From: Motacilla alba alba
Lineage: Eukaryota > Chordata > Aves > Passeriformes > Motacillidae
Length of the DNA: 64,000 nt
Direction: 5' to 3'
Assembly: GCF_015832195.1 (NCBI RefSeq)
Contig: NC_052018.1
Span: 27,060,115-27,124,114, forward strand
Below, piece after piece: positions 27,497 through 40,500 of the stretch. The notes under the pieces were generated by a model. It did no database searches, was not told the origin of the DNA, and was given only the letters and a program-made list of their open reading frames with translations. Both the position numbers and the translations under genes were made by a program. The first letter of the stretch is position 1. Each line of letters begins with the position of its first letter.

Positions 27497-30400
27497 CTGA
27501 AAGAGTTTTCAAAAAAAAATATTTTTTTGAAGGCAATTTACATTTCACAGTGATATTAGTCACAATTATTGCTTTCTTTTGATTCTAAAATATTGTTTGC
27601 CTATATTAAGCTGTTTACACTTTCAAAAGGAAATATCATGTGGAAAATATTCTTTAACTAATTTAATAGTATAGTTGGCTGTTTTAAATTTTAACTTAGT
27701 GACATTTTGACTATGATTATCAAGAAAAATAATTTCTCTACAGACTTGTAATTCCAAAGACAATAGTGTTACCACTAATAAAAACTGGTTAAAATAATGA
27801 TCTTCAGATAGAATGGAGGTTTAAAAAAGACTTTACAGAGGGCCTAGTTGTCTAAAAATCTATGGCTTGCTCTGACTTGCGAACTAATGTTCTTTCCTTT
27901 TGTACACTGCAGCCCATTGTTTGTTGTCTGTTGTTACCAAATCTGCACACAGCTCCCTATTAATACCTTGCATTCACAATAACACTTAGAAAAGAAAAAA
28001 ATATAGTGGCAGTCTCAAATTGGACCAGGCATTCATTTCCCATTTTGCTATCAAGAGTAACAATTCATGGGAAGTCTGAAATATCCTCCCTAGTAATAAA
28101 GTAAAAATGATCATATTCAGTGGTCTGTAAAAAAGGCAAGGAATAATTATGTGAATTAAACGCATTCTTGAAGTGTGAAATAAATATATTCTGAAGTCAG
28201 TCCTGGGTTCATTTTATTTTCACTTCTGTTGCAATGAACTAATAGGCTACATGAAGGGAGACAGCTAACAGCTCTCCTAGAAGGATACTATATATTTGAT
28301 AACTATTTAGAATACGTACGTTTCATCCCTGAAGACGTACATCTCTTACAATATATTGTCATGATATAATTTCTAACTGAATTTTCTCCTTCAACTGGAG
28401 CACATGTAAAAAGATCCAAGCCTTCTCTAAAGCTCAAAAAGCATGTCTCGTTACACACTTTCCTTCAGACAAATACTTAAAAAGTCTTTTATGTCTACTT
28501 GGCTAACTATTTACACAGAACTTGGGGCAACTTGTATTTTATGAGATCTCTGTCAACTCTATTATATTAATTTATGATATTAAGAAACAATAAGAAGGAC
28601 AAGAGAGAGAAAGAAATGTAGACATGAAAACTGAAATTACTTCTTTTACAAGTAGTATAAATTATTCAGGATTTAAAACAGAAGAGGTTAAAATGATGGG
28701 TTTTGAGTAATTTTGATACTTTCATGTTTGTTTCAATCAACTTCTTAATTTGTTTTGGCAAGCAGACAAGCAATCTGGTAAATTCATGGCATCTTATAAA
28801 ATCACTCACTGTGTCGGTATTCCAAAGCACAAAGGAAAAACAGCCCAATTAATATGTCAGTTTCCATGCATTTCCTTCTTGCTCTTTTCTAATTCCACAC
28901 ATAGAACAAATGATCAGTTTGAGCTGGCTCATAATCGTTCTTAATCCTATGAAACTTATGTTTCATTCTGACTTTCCTGTGACAGATTAGTACATTTTTA
29001 TGACTACTACATTTAATGGCAAAGAGCATTTGATTGCGATTTTATGACTCATAGAAACAAAGCAGATGTGGATAACCTCCAGTGTGCATGAAGGGTACAT
29101 TAAGTAGCCATAGATAAATTTGATAGCACTGAAAGTGCCTGTAAATGCTTTAACAGTTTCCATGCAGGGGGATGGAATCATTTAGCTTGTGCAGATTTGT
29201 ATTTTAAAGTAGGTATATGTCTATAGATGGTTCCACTTTAAAAGTAAACACTTTGCTGACTATGCTTTTCTTCTGAAAATTTATGAGAGATTTCACAATC
29301 TATGCTTTATGATCCATACTTTGGGTAGCTGTACAGACACAGACTACAGAAGATTTACATACACACTCTAGTTGGAGTTCTTTGAATGCTTATTTCTCTG
29401 TGAGTTTTGCTGTTTCCCCTCCACACCTACTCATGCTTAGGAACCAGAACTGATTGGGACCTAACAAATGTACCTCTTGAGGTGTTTAGACCATAATTAT
29501 TCTTATCCTTGACACTGAAGATAGGTATATTAAAAATGTTTCTGTGATGGTTCCCCCACCATGTTTTCTTACTTTTATATTCCTTCCCAAAGCATAGTGG
29601 AATTGGAGGGATGGAAGATGGAAAAATGAATAATGGAATAAAAAGCAAAGATGATACATCTTAAATTTCAGCTGCTTCAAAGGCTTGTTATTTTTCCTTC
29701 TGCAAAGGCTTGCTTGTTCTGCAACATACTGTACAATTAATACTCAAGCTATGTACAAATAGAAAAAACTGCCCCCGTGGGTCAAATATCTATGTAGCTC
29801 CATCATCAGTGAGCTATTAATGAATACTTTGGGAAGAAAACAGGAAGAAAACAAGCAGAGCTAGCATCTGGTAACTCACCTAATATACCATTCCAACTTT
29901 TGGCAATAAGTAAATCAAAGGTTCCCTGGGCCAGAGTAACATTCAGAAGAGTAATTTGAATAACAATTAATCTATCCTCCTTCTAACCCATTTTTGGCTT
30001 TATTTGTACTTCTGGTCTCTACAGTGTCACACAACGCTAACTTGTACCAATAAATTTTGAACAAATTGGAAAAAAAAATTCTCTAAACAGATTTTATTCT
30101 TTCTCTCTGGTGGTTTTATTTGGTATTCAGAATTTTTTTGGGGTTTTTTTTGGTGAGACGTAAATGGTACAAAAAATTGTGAACCTGATCTTCTCCATTA
30201 CAGTTGTTCATGTAAGATAAACATAAATATTTAAGGAAAAAATGATATTATTGTAACATAAGGATTGAACTGTTTTCCATATAAAAAGACTATGGCCTTC
30301 AAGTGATGTATCCTTCATCACTACTTGACATTGTTCTGAAAGCCAATATGCTTTAGAGAAGACAAAAAGACAGCAGTGTGCCTGTGGGCACACTGTGCTC

Positions 30401-30783
30401 TGTGGGATTTATCAATGTTACTCATACTACTCTGTAAAATCCATCTTTCAAAAATGGTATTCATTTTTATGAGATAGTTTTTTGCTTCTGAGGATAGTTT
30501 GTCAGTAAATTTAGTCAGATTATTTGCATTGTTCAGATCCATTTTTACCTACTAAGCCTTTATGGTAAAATACAGACTTTACAAAACTGTAGACAAAGAG
30601 TCACTGGAACAGAGAGAAATTCCTGGTGAATTCCTTGAACAAAGCATATGTCACTTCTGTGATTCCATTTAGTTCAAGAAGTAGATCAACAATTCTCAGC
30701 AAGCTTAAAAAGAAAAAGTATTTTCTGTGCAATGGTGAACTGCCAGGTAAAAGGAAAGATAAGAAAGAATTTCAGCATCTCAC
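27497..30783 (-). other. EYS: EYS intron between second and third visible exons
   Basis: This 3.3-kb intron joins phase-0 ends, starting GTGAGA and ending CTCTTTCAG. It is AT-rich, with no recognisable repeat family, RNA gene or further exon. The short open frames on both strands have no recognisable domain and are treated as chance. Confidence 0.8.
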
Positions 30784-30908
30784 CACAAATCCTGGCTTGC
30801 AAAAACAGGAATAACCAAAGCTGGGCTCCTTCTGAACACAGATACCATGTATGCAGGGGTTGGATATGCATTCATCAACATCCAACTCACAATGGAGGCC
30901 TTCCCACC
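30784..30908 (-). CDS. EYS: EYS coding exon (EGF repeat), second of three
   Basis: The exon reads from 30908 to 30784. It enters in phase 1 (GG completes the Gly codon begun by the previous exon, giving CQQG-WEGLHC) and leaves in phase 0 at GGATTTGTG followed by GTGAGA. It supplies C6 of the preceding EGF repeat and then C1 to C5 of another that opens DVDEC, with C6 in the next exon (GRSC). CISNPC fits the O-glucosylation consensus. The repeat lacks the Asp/Asn hydroxylation motif, because C3 is followed by VQKEPSFGY. The acceptor is odd: the branch-to-acceptor side is 30 uninterrupted T on the minus strand, then CTGACAG. The 125-base length is not a multiple of three, so skipping this exon alone would shift the frame. 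Remembered human EYS has a matching CMENEPGSTC segment here, which supports the identity. No frame break is visible. Confidence 0.9.
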
Positions 30909-30915
30909 CTGTCAG

Positions 30916-30946
<31 letters not shown>

Positions 30947-33900
30947 CAAAGCAAAACAAACTTAAAGCAAGACTCATTAAAATCTACATCCATTTACTGA
31001 GTGTCAGTGGAACAAAGGTATGGGTAACTATCATCCATGCTCACATATACAGAGATATATGTTATGGGATGAATCTGAGCTTTTTTGAGCTGTGATTTCT
31101 CAGAGTACAAAAAAATGAAGGAAGAAAGTTAAAAAGAGAAACTCTGAGATTACTGTACCAGATCAATGAGGAGGACATTTTCTGAGCAAATACTTTGTGT
31201 TTGAACACTATGAGATTCTGCCTTCTCACAGTTCATTAGTCAGATTACCATAAATTTTATTGATATACATTTCTTACTAAAATCTCTTTTACAAGTAAGT
31301 ACACCATAAATTAGAGGCTAAAATCTCATCTTGAAGCTGTGTTTTAGATCATGTAATTTAAGCCTGTCTCAAACTTGCTCCCTGTAGGCTAAGCTGAAAT
31401 GGAATCAGTCCATTTGCTTGGTAAATACAAACCCAGAATTCTGTAAAATATGGCTAGTTAATGAAGAGCACCAGACTTTCTGAGATGATATTCCCACCAC
31501 CCATTACAGATTTGTTTTTTCTGCATTTTACTATTTCTAAACAAACTAACAAAGAAAACCCAACAGCCCCACAAGTCCCCTAGCAGTCCTTGGCTCCTAC
31601 AAATCTAGTTGCCGCTGTTTAGACTTTGCCTCAGAATATGCGTCAAATGGATTCACCTGTTCCATTCCAGTCTTGCTTTAGTTGCCCTGGTAGAAGAGCA
31701 GCCTGCCCAGTTAAAGACTTAACCATGAGCCCGTTCTTAGTTCCAGCAGCTGCTGTTGTTGCTTTTGAGCTGTCTGAGGTGCTGTTAGAACACAGTTTAC
31801 ATCTCTCCATGCTGCTTCTGCACCTGAACAGCCTGAAGCTGCAGGCACAGAACCTGAACATGCATCTATTATTTTAAAGGTATGGGGCCTGCTACTGGGA
31901 CAATAGCTGACAAAATTCATGATCCATTACAAAATGCATTTGTCAGAGCTAAATCCATTCCCTTTCCTGGTATCACATGCTGTCACCACATGCTTCACTT
32001 TGTTCTCTGGAGGTTTTTGGAAAGCTGCAATCATCTGCCTTGTTCCTATTTCAGTCTTGGTACTATCCCTTTTCCATTTCATTAAATTACAACAGGGAAT
32101 CTGTTGAGTGGTATATCAGACTATCTGCCCAATTGTTTCCCATTGTTGCCTTTATAGACCAAAAAGTCCTCAATCCCAGCTCCATATTTCTATAGGTGAA
32201 GCTAAGAAGAGAAATATAAGATCTATTATATGTGAACAGTCAAAGCCTGCAAAAAATGCCAATTTTTCCCCTAGGTATTTCTACTTTCTCTCTCTGGATG
32301 ATATTTTTTTCTTCTAATCCCTTTCTTCAGATGTGCAACTTTGAAAAAAGTTATTCCTCTCAAAGGTTCCCGTGCCTCTCCAAATTCACCCCTTTTCAGA
32401 GCTGTAACCTTCTCATCTCTTCAGCCATTTTAGAGACTCAAATAACATTGAAAAATACTGTATTAATTAAAAAACCCCTCAAGATGTGTAAAAATTATAC
32501 TTATATATACTTAATGTATGCAGTTTTTATTCTGTGTTTTTACCAAATGGAAAATGTGATTTACACCATTCACCCCTACTAACACATGGTATTATTTAAA
32601 GGAATATTAAACAAAGTCAGGGAGGTATTTAAAACATGTTAGCTGTAGGAGTGAGTTCCAAAGCCCCAGAGAACTTTCTCCTACTTATACCAAGAGTTTC
32701 TATGTTGCACGGAGACAGCAATCAGAGTTCTTGGCTAGTGAGCAATTTTTAAATGCCTATATTAAAATATCTTTGAAGTATTATTTTAAAAAGCTTTAAA
32801 AATAAGGAAAAAATGGACTTGGCAATGTATTCTGTGTGAAGCACTTTAATGACTAAAAAATACATCTTTAAGTTTTTAAGTCATTAATATTGGTGAGGGG
32901 GATATGGCTATATGCAGTACCAGGTGGATATGTAGTACTGAAATTAGGTCATGACTCAGATTTTTTAAGATCAGAAAGATCTTTATTATAATGAATTCTG
33001 CATGAAAAAGTAAAAAAAAAAAAATCACTCATTGGTTCATTCATGAGAACTATAGTGTTTTTTTTCTGAATTATCAACTATCTCTTTGACTTTAAAAAAA
33101 AATACTATAACATTTTTAAGCTGTGATCAACGTAGTCCTACATATAAGTAGCCTTTTGTAACCCAAAGATACTTAAAATTAAGTCTTACATGTTAGATAA
33201 TCATTCCTTATTATCAATTAAACAAATTAATAAACTGCCAAATTGAGTCTCCCTATACACATGCATGTATTTGCTTCAGGATCTCCCATATTTTTTTGAA
33301 TAAGATCCCTTACATATAGTTTTATAAGCTGCATTAAGACTAATTCAGAATGAAAAAAAATGCAAAATATATTAAATATATTAATATATTCAATTTGCTA
33401 TGTGCTTTCTCTTAAATGTAGAACAAGAATGAGTAGAAAGACTCTAGAGAAGTGTAATGTGTGTATGGTCACTTGACTTCAGGAGAGTTTGCTAACATGT
33501 TTTTGCTTGTAAATTGAAACCAATAATGTGAACATATTTTGGCACAAAGAAACTAGATCAGATATATAGAGATAGCATGGGTTAACAGAATATTTATCAT
33601 CCAGAATATATCTAAATTATCTCTAAAATAACCAGTAAGAAACCTTGTGTCAGTACTATCACAGAAATCATTAAGCAGTGGAAGTGAGTAAAATAGTAAG
33701 TAGATTTAAACTGAAAAATTAAGGTTTCAGGAGCTAGGTACTTATATATTTCTTAATTTTAGAGTAACTTATGGAGCACGATGCTACTTATGTATATGGA
33801 TTAGAAATCCTACTTAAGTCGAGAAAAGGCTTTTTATTAGCAGAAATGACAGGAACTAAGTAGTCCTGAACAGATTAAGTTCATGATTGCATGACAATGC

Positions 33901-34430
33901 AGGCTGATTGTGGCCTTTGTTTTTGTAAAATTTTGATAAATATTTGTAAAATATTTTGATAAATACTACATCTCTTATATTTTCATAAGCCACTAGACCT
34001 GTTTTAGTTATGCCTTACAACACCAACATTAAGGATAATAATAAAAATGTTAGTTGAAGTCCTCAGAATTTTTTCTCAGTCAGTCTCATTCTATAGGTAG
34101 TGAAATTATTTTGCTGTTAAACTATGACTATTTGATGGCTTGGTCAGTAAGTTATATTAGTAAAGATCATAAACAGTAAACCTGGCTCTAGATAATACTT
34201 CAGAAGCCCTCACTGAGCTGGCTTTACTTTGAAGTCTTTCTCATATGCTTACTGGAGTAGTTAATTCTCTTTAGATTTCATTCAAAAAGCTTGCCAAAGA
34301 GATAGCATTTTTGCACCTTATAGTTCATATATAACAAAAGAGCTTGATATGGTTTACCAATTTTCTCATTAGTAACACTGGTAATTCAAAACTATCGTTG
34401 TTTAAGATTGCTCTGTCATATGGGAGTTAC
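30909..34430 (-). other. EYS: EYS intron between first and second visible exons
   Basis: This 3.5-kb intron separates two exons with matching phase-1 ends. It starts GTAAC and ends in 30 T followed by CTGACAG. It contains an unusually GC-rich patch at about 31610-31870 that I cannot assign, and AT-rich simple sequence near 33360-33395. I see no other gene or recognisable repeat in it. Confidence 0.8.
30916..30945 (-). repeat. EYS: 30-base homopolymer (poly-T on the coding strand) at a splice acceptor
   Basis: Thirty consecutive A on the plus strand (T on the EYS strand) lie seven bases from the start of the 30784-30908 exon, separated only by CTGACAG. It therefore forms the polypyrimidine tract of that acceptor and is likely length-variable. 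Confidence 0.9.
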
Positions 34431-34555
34431 CTTGTTGACATTTACAAGTGTATCCATTGATATGATCAGTACAGGTTGAGCCATGTAGACAAGGTGATGA
34501 ATTGCACTCATTAACTTCAATTTCACAAAATTGTCCAGAAAATCCAGCCAGACAC
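34431..34555 (-). CDS. EYS: EYS coding exon (EGF repeats), first of three in the window
   Basis: The exon reads from 34555 down to 34431. The acceptor is a pyrimidine-rich stretch ending TTCTTCAG; the donor is CAACAAG followed by GTAAC. One base completes an upstream codon (phase 2 in) and one base is left over (phase 1 out). It encodes the last two cysteines of one EGF repeat (CLAGFSGQFC), then C1 to C5 of a calcium-binding-type EGF repeat opening with EVNEC. Visible modification motifs: CNSSPC fits O-glucosylation, CLHGSTC fits O-fucosylation, C-x-D-x4-Y-x-C-x-C fits Asp beta-hydroxylation, and the first repeat's GFSG fits EGF-type O-GlcNAc. EYS is a secreted retinal matrix protein needed for photoreceptor maintenance. 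The assignment rests on close resemblance to remembered human EYS (CLPGFSGQFCE, then a DHINGY repeat). A Notch-like protein is the alternative, but the next two exons favour EYS. Confidence 0.9.
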
Positions 34556-37500
34556 CTGAAGAAAACAGCATTCCAAAGTGTTATACTATGCATAAACATC
34601 ATATAAAATAGACCTTGTGTGGAAACAATGTGTCTAAAATATGTGCATTAACTAGACATCATATATTACTTTCTGTTTCAAGGTATTTTACTGGAACACT
34701 TCCAAGCTTCATGTTGTGATACATGCTGATCTTTTAAGGGATTTATGATGGCAAAACACATCCAAAAATTTCACATCTGGACCATAATCAAGCATAACAG
34801 TCTCAATTAGAATGTACTGATTCTATCAAGGTGAATACAAACCTTTCTTTATGTACTCTTGGGAGATTGTCTACTCAAATAATATAGCTAAGTAACTGCA
34901 GCCTATGTTTGAAAAACTGCTTGCTGACAAATGTGTAATATCAAATATAAACTACAGCATAAAAGCTAATCTTCAGGGCCCAAGCTTTAATTATTATTGC
35001 AGGTATAAAATATTACTTTTCTTTAAAAAACTCTTCTGTATTTTTGTGGTTGTAAATTCTATGTGATAATTGATATCAAAGTAGTTCCATATGATTTCAA
35101 CATATAGCTTACAAGACTTACAAGACCTTTAATGAAGTTCGAAAATCCTACTTATCTCATTATTAAAACATGTTTTTGTGTATATACACACAGCATTTTG
35201 GATATACGCAAATATGTTCTAAAAAAACAGGGTCACAATTATATTGTGTTAATAAAATTTACTCTTTTGAGATGTGTTGGATACATGGATATATTTTACA
35301 TGAGACAATGTTTTCAAAAACTCTTTTTAGTAACTGGGTGGTGCACACCTTGTATGTTGTCTTGGGTCTACTGAAAAGCATAAAAGTTTATGCCTCACTT
35401 AAGAGAGAGATGAATACATTACCAAAGTACCTTTGAGTAAATTCAAGTAGCCATGTCACCTACTCCTCAAGCTGCTACTTTGAGTGAATTCAAAATATAT
35501 AATTACAATGAGGTACCTGTAGTGCACACCTTAGCTTTCCAGATTGTGAAGCAAAAGAGGAGGATGGATCATGAAACACATGTGTGTGCCACCTCCTGGG
35601 GGATAACTACAGTATGTATCAGGAATTAAACTTTGGTTTATTTTTGCTGTGACTATTAGACTGTGTTTGTTCATTTCACCTGGAATACACTCTGGGTAAT
35701 GAAAATTTGTAATCTACCAAGAAAATAACAATAGATTGAAGAACATATTGAATAAAGAATAGATTTGTCAAAGTCTACATCAACTACAGATGACAGCTAT
35801 GGCACACTGCTTAGAAAATAAACAAACTGAAGCACACACTACTACTTTTCAAATATCTAATCATAATATATGAGAGAAAAAACTTGGAAAATACACCTCA
35901 GTGAATGTGCCACAAGCCCACCTGTTTTTGGTTGAAAAACATTAAAAAGAAAATTACTGAGAAGATACAGTTTGGTCCTTTGATCCTGTTTGTAAATGTC
36001 AAAGCCCAGTAGTCAGAACACAACTTCACATACCCAACATTAATCACCCTAGCATTCTCCTATGCTTGATGGAATAAGGAAGGCAGAGGATGATTCTGTT
36101 CACTGAAATCTTAAACAGTTTTCTTCATATACCTTTGTCTTCACACTGTCTACAGAGCATATTAAGGAAAAAAAAAAAACCAACAAAAAAACCCCAAATT
36201 GTATGGGAGCAAATTTTCCCAGATATTGAAAGGATGGAAAGAATATTCTACTAGGGGAAAAAGGCAACTAGAGACAGGGAATACTATGCCAGTTTAAATT
36301 CAATTCAACTTTATGCTGTGGTGCAATTATACGTATTTTATCTTAACAATAAAAAAGCATTTACAGAATAAACTGGAAAAAATGTACAATTATGTAAAAT
36401 ATCTGGTCAGAACAACTACATCTATGTGTATCTAATGTGTGTGAACTTGATAATTTAGTCTGTAAAAGTCAAATATTGAAAAAAGGTCTTTGTAAGAAGT
36501 CTCCTGTTGGCTGCTTCAATTGGGCACATTTTGATATGTGGTGTATATACTTGCTGAGGAGTAGACACCAGTAAAGACTAGAACAGTTTACTAATCTCCT
36601 GTGGTCATAACTATTTGGAGCAAAAATGATTAGTGAAGCGGGTTGCTATAACTCCCATGGAGAATCAATAGCATGGAATCAGCTAGATATTGCAGGTTAC
36701 AGCCTGTATGAACTCTGTAATTTCCTACTCAGAAAAGATTGAGACTTCAGAAACTCAAGGCTCTACTAAGCCTTGAAACTTCAGAGATATAAACTATATA
36801 ACTATGGGCCTAACTCATACTCTCACTGACGTAGAAAAATATATGTATTTATATATTTGTATGTGTGTACATATAAATGTTTGGCAAAACAACCTATTTT
36901 GTACTGCAAGCTTTCTAAATATTTAATAAATTTATAATACCATATAAAGTGATTGTGGTACCACTAGAAATAGAAAACTTTTACAAATAGAACTTTGCTT
37001 TCAAATTGAAGTTTAGATGGAAGGCTTAAACCCATGAAAGCACCTAGATATCCAGTATACCAAGTCTTACATATATCAATATGTACAAGGTGCCCTTTTT
37101 CCAATGTCAGGCAATCATGCAACTTATAGACTACTTTAGAATATTGAAAGCATTTAGCATACTGATGTGTTGTATTTTTTTGTTAAAAACTGGAATACTG
37201 CAGTATTCAGTTTGCTTCTGTTCAAAAAAGCATGATGCTCTATAAAAAAATGCTTCATCACTGCAAAGACAACCATGCTATTTACTAAATTATTCTGAGC
37301 AAATATGAAGCAACTAGAAGTAAGCTAAAACAACAGCTTAGTACCAGAAGCTTTCAAAAATTTCCCAAAATTGCAATAAACTATGGACTTTTTTAAGAGT
37401 TTTAATGAAGTTAACTTTTCTTAGGATTTGACAAGCACTTCAATAATTTCTTAACCTTTTGTTCACTCCTACCTTCCTTTATATCTACTCCTTTTTTTTT

Positions 37501-40500
37501 AAAAAAAAAAAAAAAGCATTTTTGTTCTGCCTCTCCACATTCTTAGTTCCATCTGTCATTTCTTCTAGAACATTAGAAGGGACAGAAACAGTAGAATTTG
37601 AATACAACTGATATAAGAAAGTTTAAGTAGGAATGGAATACAGTTCTTGTTGCTATAACTAGAAGTAAACATAACTGAAACACTTTGGAACATATTTCTG
37701 TTGTTTGGGATATGAAAAGTCTGCAAACAAAAAGCAGAGGCTTTTAGATAGCTTTCATATCAAGGTATGATTACTGCAAATCTTGTATGTTGGTTACCAT
37801 CTAATAGAAAACAATGTATGTCTTTATAAGTAAATGCATATCTAGGTTTATCAGCAAATAACTCCTAGGGCTTATCTAACAAAGTAAGCTAGTGCACTGG
37901 GAAGTCTGAGCTTTTAAACTTACAGAAGGATCAACATAAGATCAATAGTTTTGTACTGAAAGGCAGCAAAAAAAATAGTGCTCATTTGCTGTAAGAATAA
38001 TGCATTCAAAATTTATTTATGGCCAGTTTTAAGAATGTTGACAAAGATCTTTCTCTTTTCTGTCATTCCCCGCAGATTTTTTTATCTTATATAAGATGCT
38101 GACAGACTGTGGTGCAAATATAATCCCTTTTATGTTGTGCCTTTATATCAATCATTATCAGGAGTAATTATCTTAATTTGAGCATATGCCAAAGCAATAG
38201 CTGAACAAAAGACTGAAAAGAGAGAATTAAACAAAGGATTTTGATCTATGACAATTCTTGCTACAGTCACAGTAATTTTTTTTCTTTGTTAGTAAACTTT
38301 CAGCCTCAAAGACAATCTCCAAGAATCCAAACATCAGCCACATTTTTCTCAACAACACTGATTTATATCCTCTTGTAACTCACTGCTCTTTGAGTCTGTT
38401 TTGTATCTCAACATTTGAGTCCATTTTTTTACCTGTACCCTTTTCCTTCTCTCTCCCTCTCTTTCTTCATCTGCCTTGCGACCTTTTACAGCTTATAAAT
38501 AATTTGTGTCTTAGTGAGATATGAGGTTCAGAAAAAACATGGTTTCTACAACAGAGACATTTATTAGGTTTATCTGGAGCAATGATTAACAGCAATTGTA
38601 CTTAGAAGAGAATGTTTATGCAGGAACCTTTACCTGCTTATGTGACTCAGTCAGCCTGGTAAAATCAATGAATTTTGTGGGCCAGTCCACACTATGAAAA
38701 TTTTGGGGACATCAGTTTCTCATTGTGAGTGTTAACCTTGATGACTTTGTTTATGTTTTGCTAATACCTCCAGGTTAGATAATTAGGATGTTGGGCAGAA
38801 TAATAGATGAATGTAAAAAGCACATCTCCTGAGCAAATGCCTTAGCTAAAATTGTCTTGTAAATGTGCAATCTCTTTTGATATTAGTCATGATTTTTTTT
38901 TCCCAAATCTGCATTTTCTGTCCAAAATAAATCTAGTTAACTGCTCTACTGTAACAGGCCAGATTTGTCACTGCAAATTTACACTGGGATTGCTATACAT
39001 TATTAACAAGCTATGAAAAGTCACTGGCTAAATGTCATGGACGCTGAGATATAGCAGCACCTTGGGATTCATATAGCAAACAGTTTAGTTTTAATCATCT
39101 TGGATCACAAGGTGCCTTGACATTTGCAAGGCAACTTTTTCCTTTTTAACTTCCAGTGGAATCACACCTCTATTATCTCAATCATAATTCTTAACTTCAA
39201 ATGTGATAGAAAGTTTTACTGTCTAAATTAAAGAAGTGAAAAATCGATCAAACATGGATCTTATAATTCATTTAATCGATGCTCATATGCCAGCTTGGAA
39301 AGGAAAAAAGGAAGAGCAAGGAAAACCAGATAATTTAGCCAGCTTCAGAATTATTGGAGACATTTCCTGTGAAATACATGACCCTTAGCACTACTGAGGC
39401 ATGACCTTCATGAGAAGTATTAGCACTAAAAACTTCTGCTGAACCCTTTTAATTTTAAAGAAAAAATTAGTAAGAGCACTGATTAATTTGAAATATACCT
39501 ACCATTATAACATGATTTCTTAAAGCTTTAAATTTTTGGCAGGGGAAAATTTTTCTAGAGTGATAAATAAAAAATTCAGTCTTTATCATACTTTACTCTC
39601 TAACAGCTAACCTTTTGGATAGCAAATTTAAATTTACTGGAAGCCAATGCATCATTTTTGCCCTTTCAAGTAGGGTTATCCACAGACAAAATACAAAAAA
39701 ACCAAACATCATTTTATTTAACTGATTTTTTTTCCTCTCAAGTTATAGTAGTACAAACCAAAATCATGGCCCTATCAACATCAGTTTGAAAAATGAAATC
39801 TCTCATTTGAAAGTTACAATGTGATGTTCATAAAGTTTTGAATGTTCAGATCTTTTTATTTCTTTCAAACTTGCTCTAATTTATATGTGTTCTTTTTTCT
39901 TATCTTACACATCTGCTTGTCTATATTAGCTCAATACAGACATAAAAAAAGGTTGCCTCATAAATGAACATATATTCATATATATCTGAAGTACTGTCAT
40001 CAGCTTACACAATGAATGACCACAACAACCCATTCCTCATTATCACTAAACCATCTGGGGAAAGGAGAAAGAGGTACAGCAGTTGGGAAAAAGGAGTGAA
40101 CTTTAACCTGTGAAAAAAAATTGAATTGAATTGTGGAGCAAAGATGGTTTATTTTTGTCTTTTTTTCCTCCTGACCATCCTATTCTATTTGAAATTGGCA
40201 ATAAATTAAATTTTCTCCAAGTCAAGACTTTTAGCCAGTAGTTCCCTGTGTTTATTTAGACCTCTGGGTTTCTCCATCTTATTTTCTCTCCCCATCCTAC
40301 TGAGAAGGAGCAAAAAAGCAGCTGGGTGGCATCTGGTAACCAGCCAAGTTTAAGCCACTATAAGGTTCTGTGCTTTTCCAATGATTTCTACATAAGTAGT
40401 GAAATTCTCAATTTTTTTTTCTACCTTAAGAATTAATTCTGCTCATGGCAATTAAGGCCTCTTCAGGGCTTGCCAGAACCTTGGTAAGGAACCTATCTCA

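Noticed and set aside
37492..37515. T9-A15 junction as a possible hairpin or terminator
   Set aside because: Bacterial-type terminators do not apply in this genome; a homopolymer junction is sufficient explanation.
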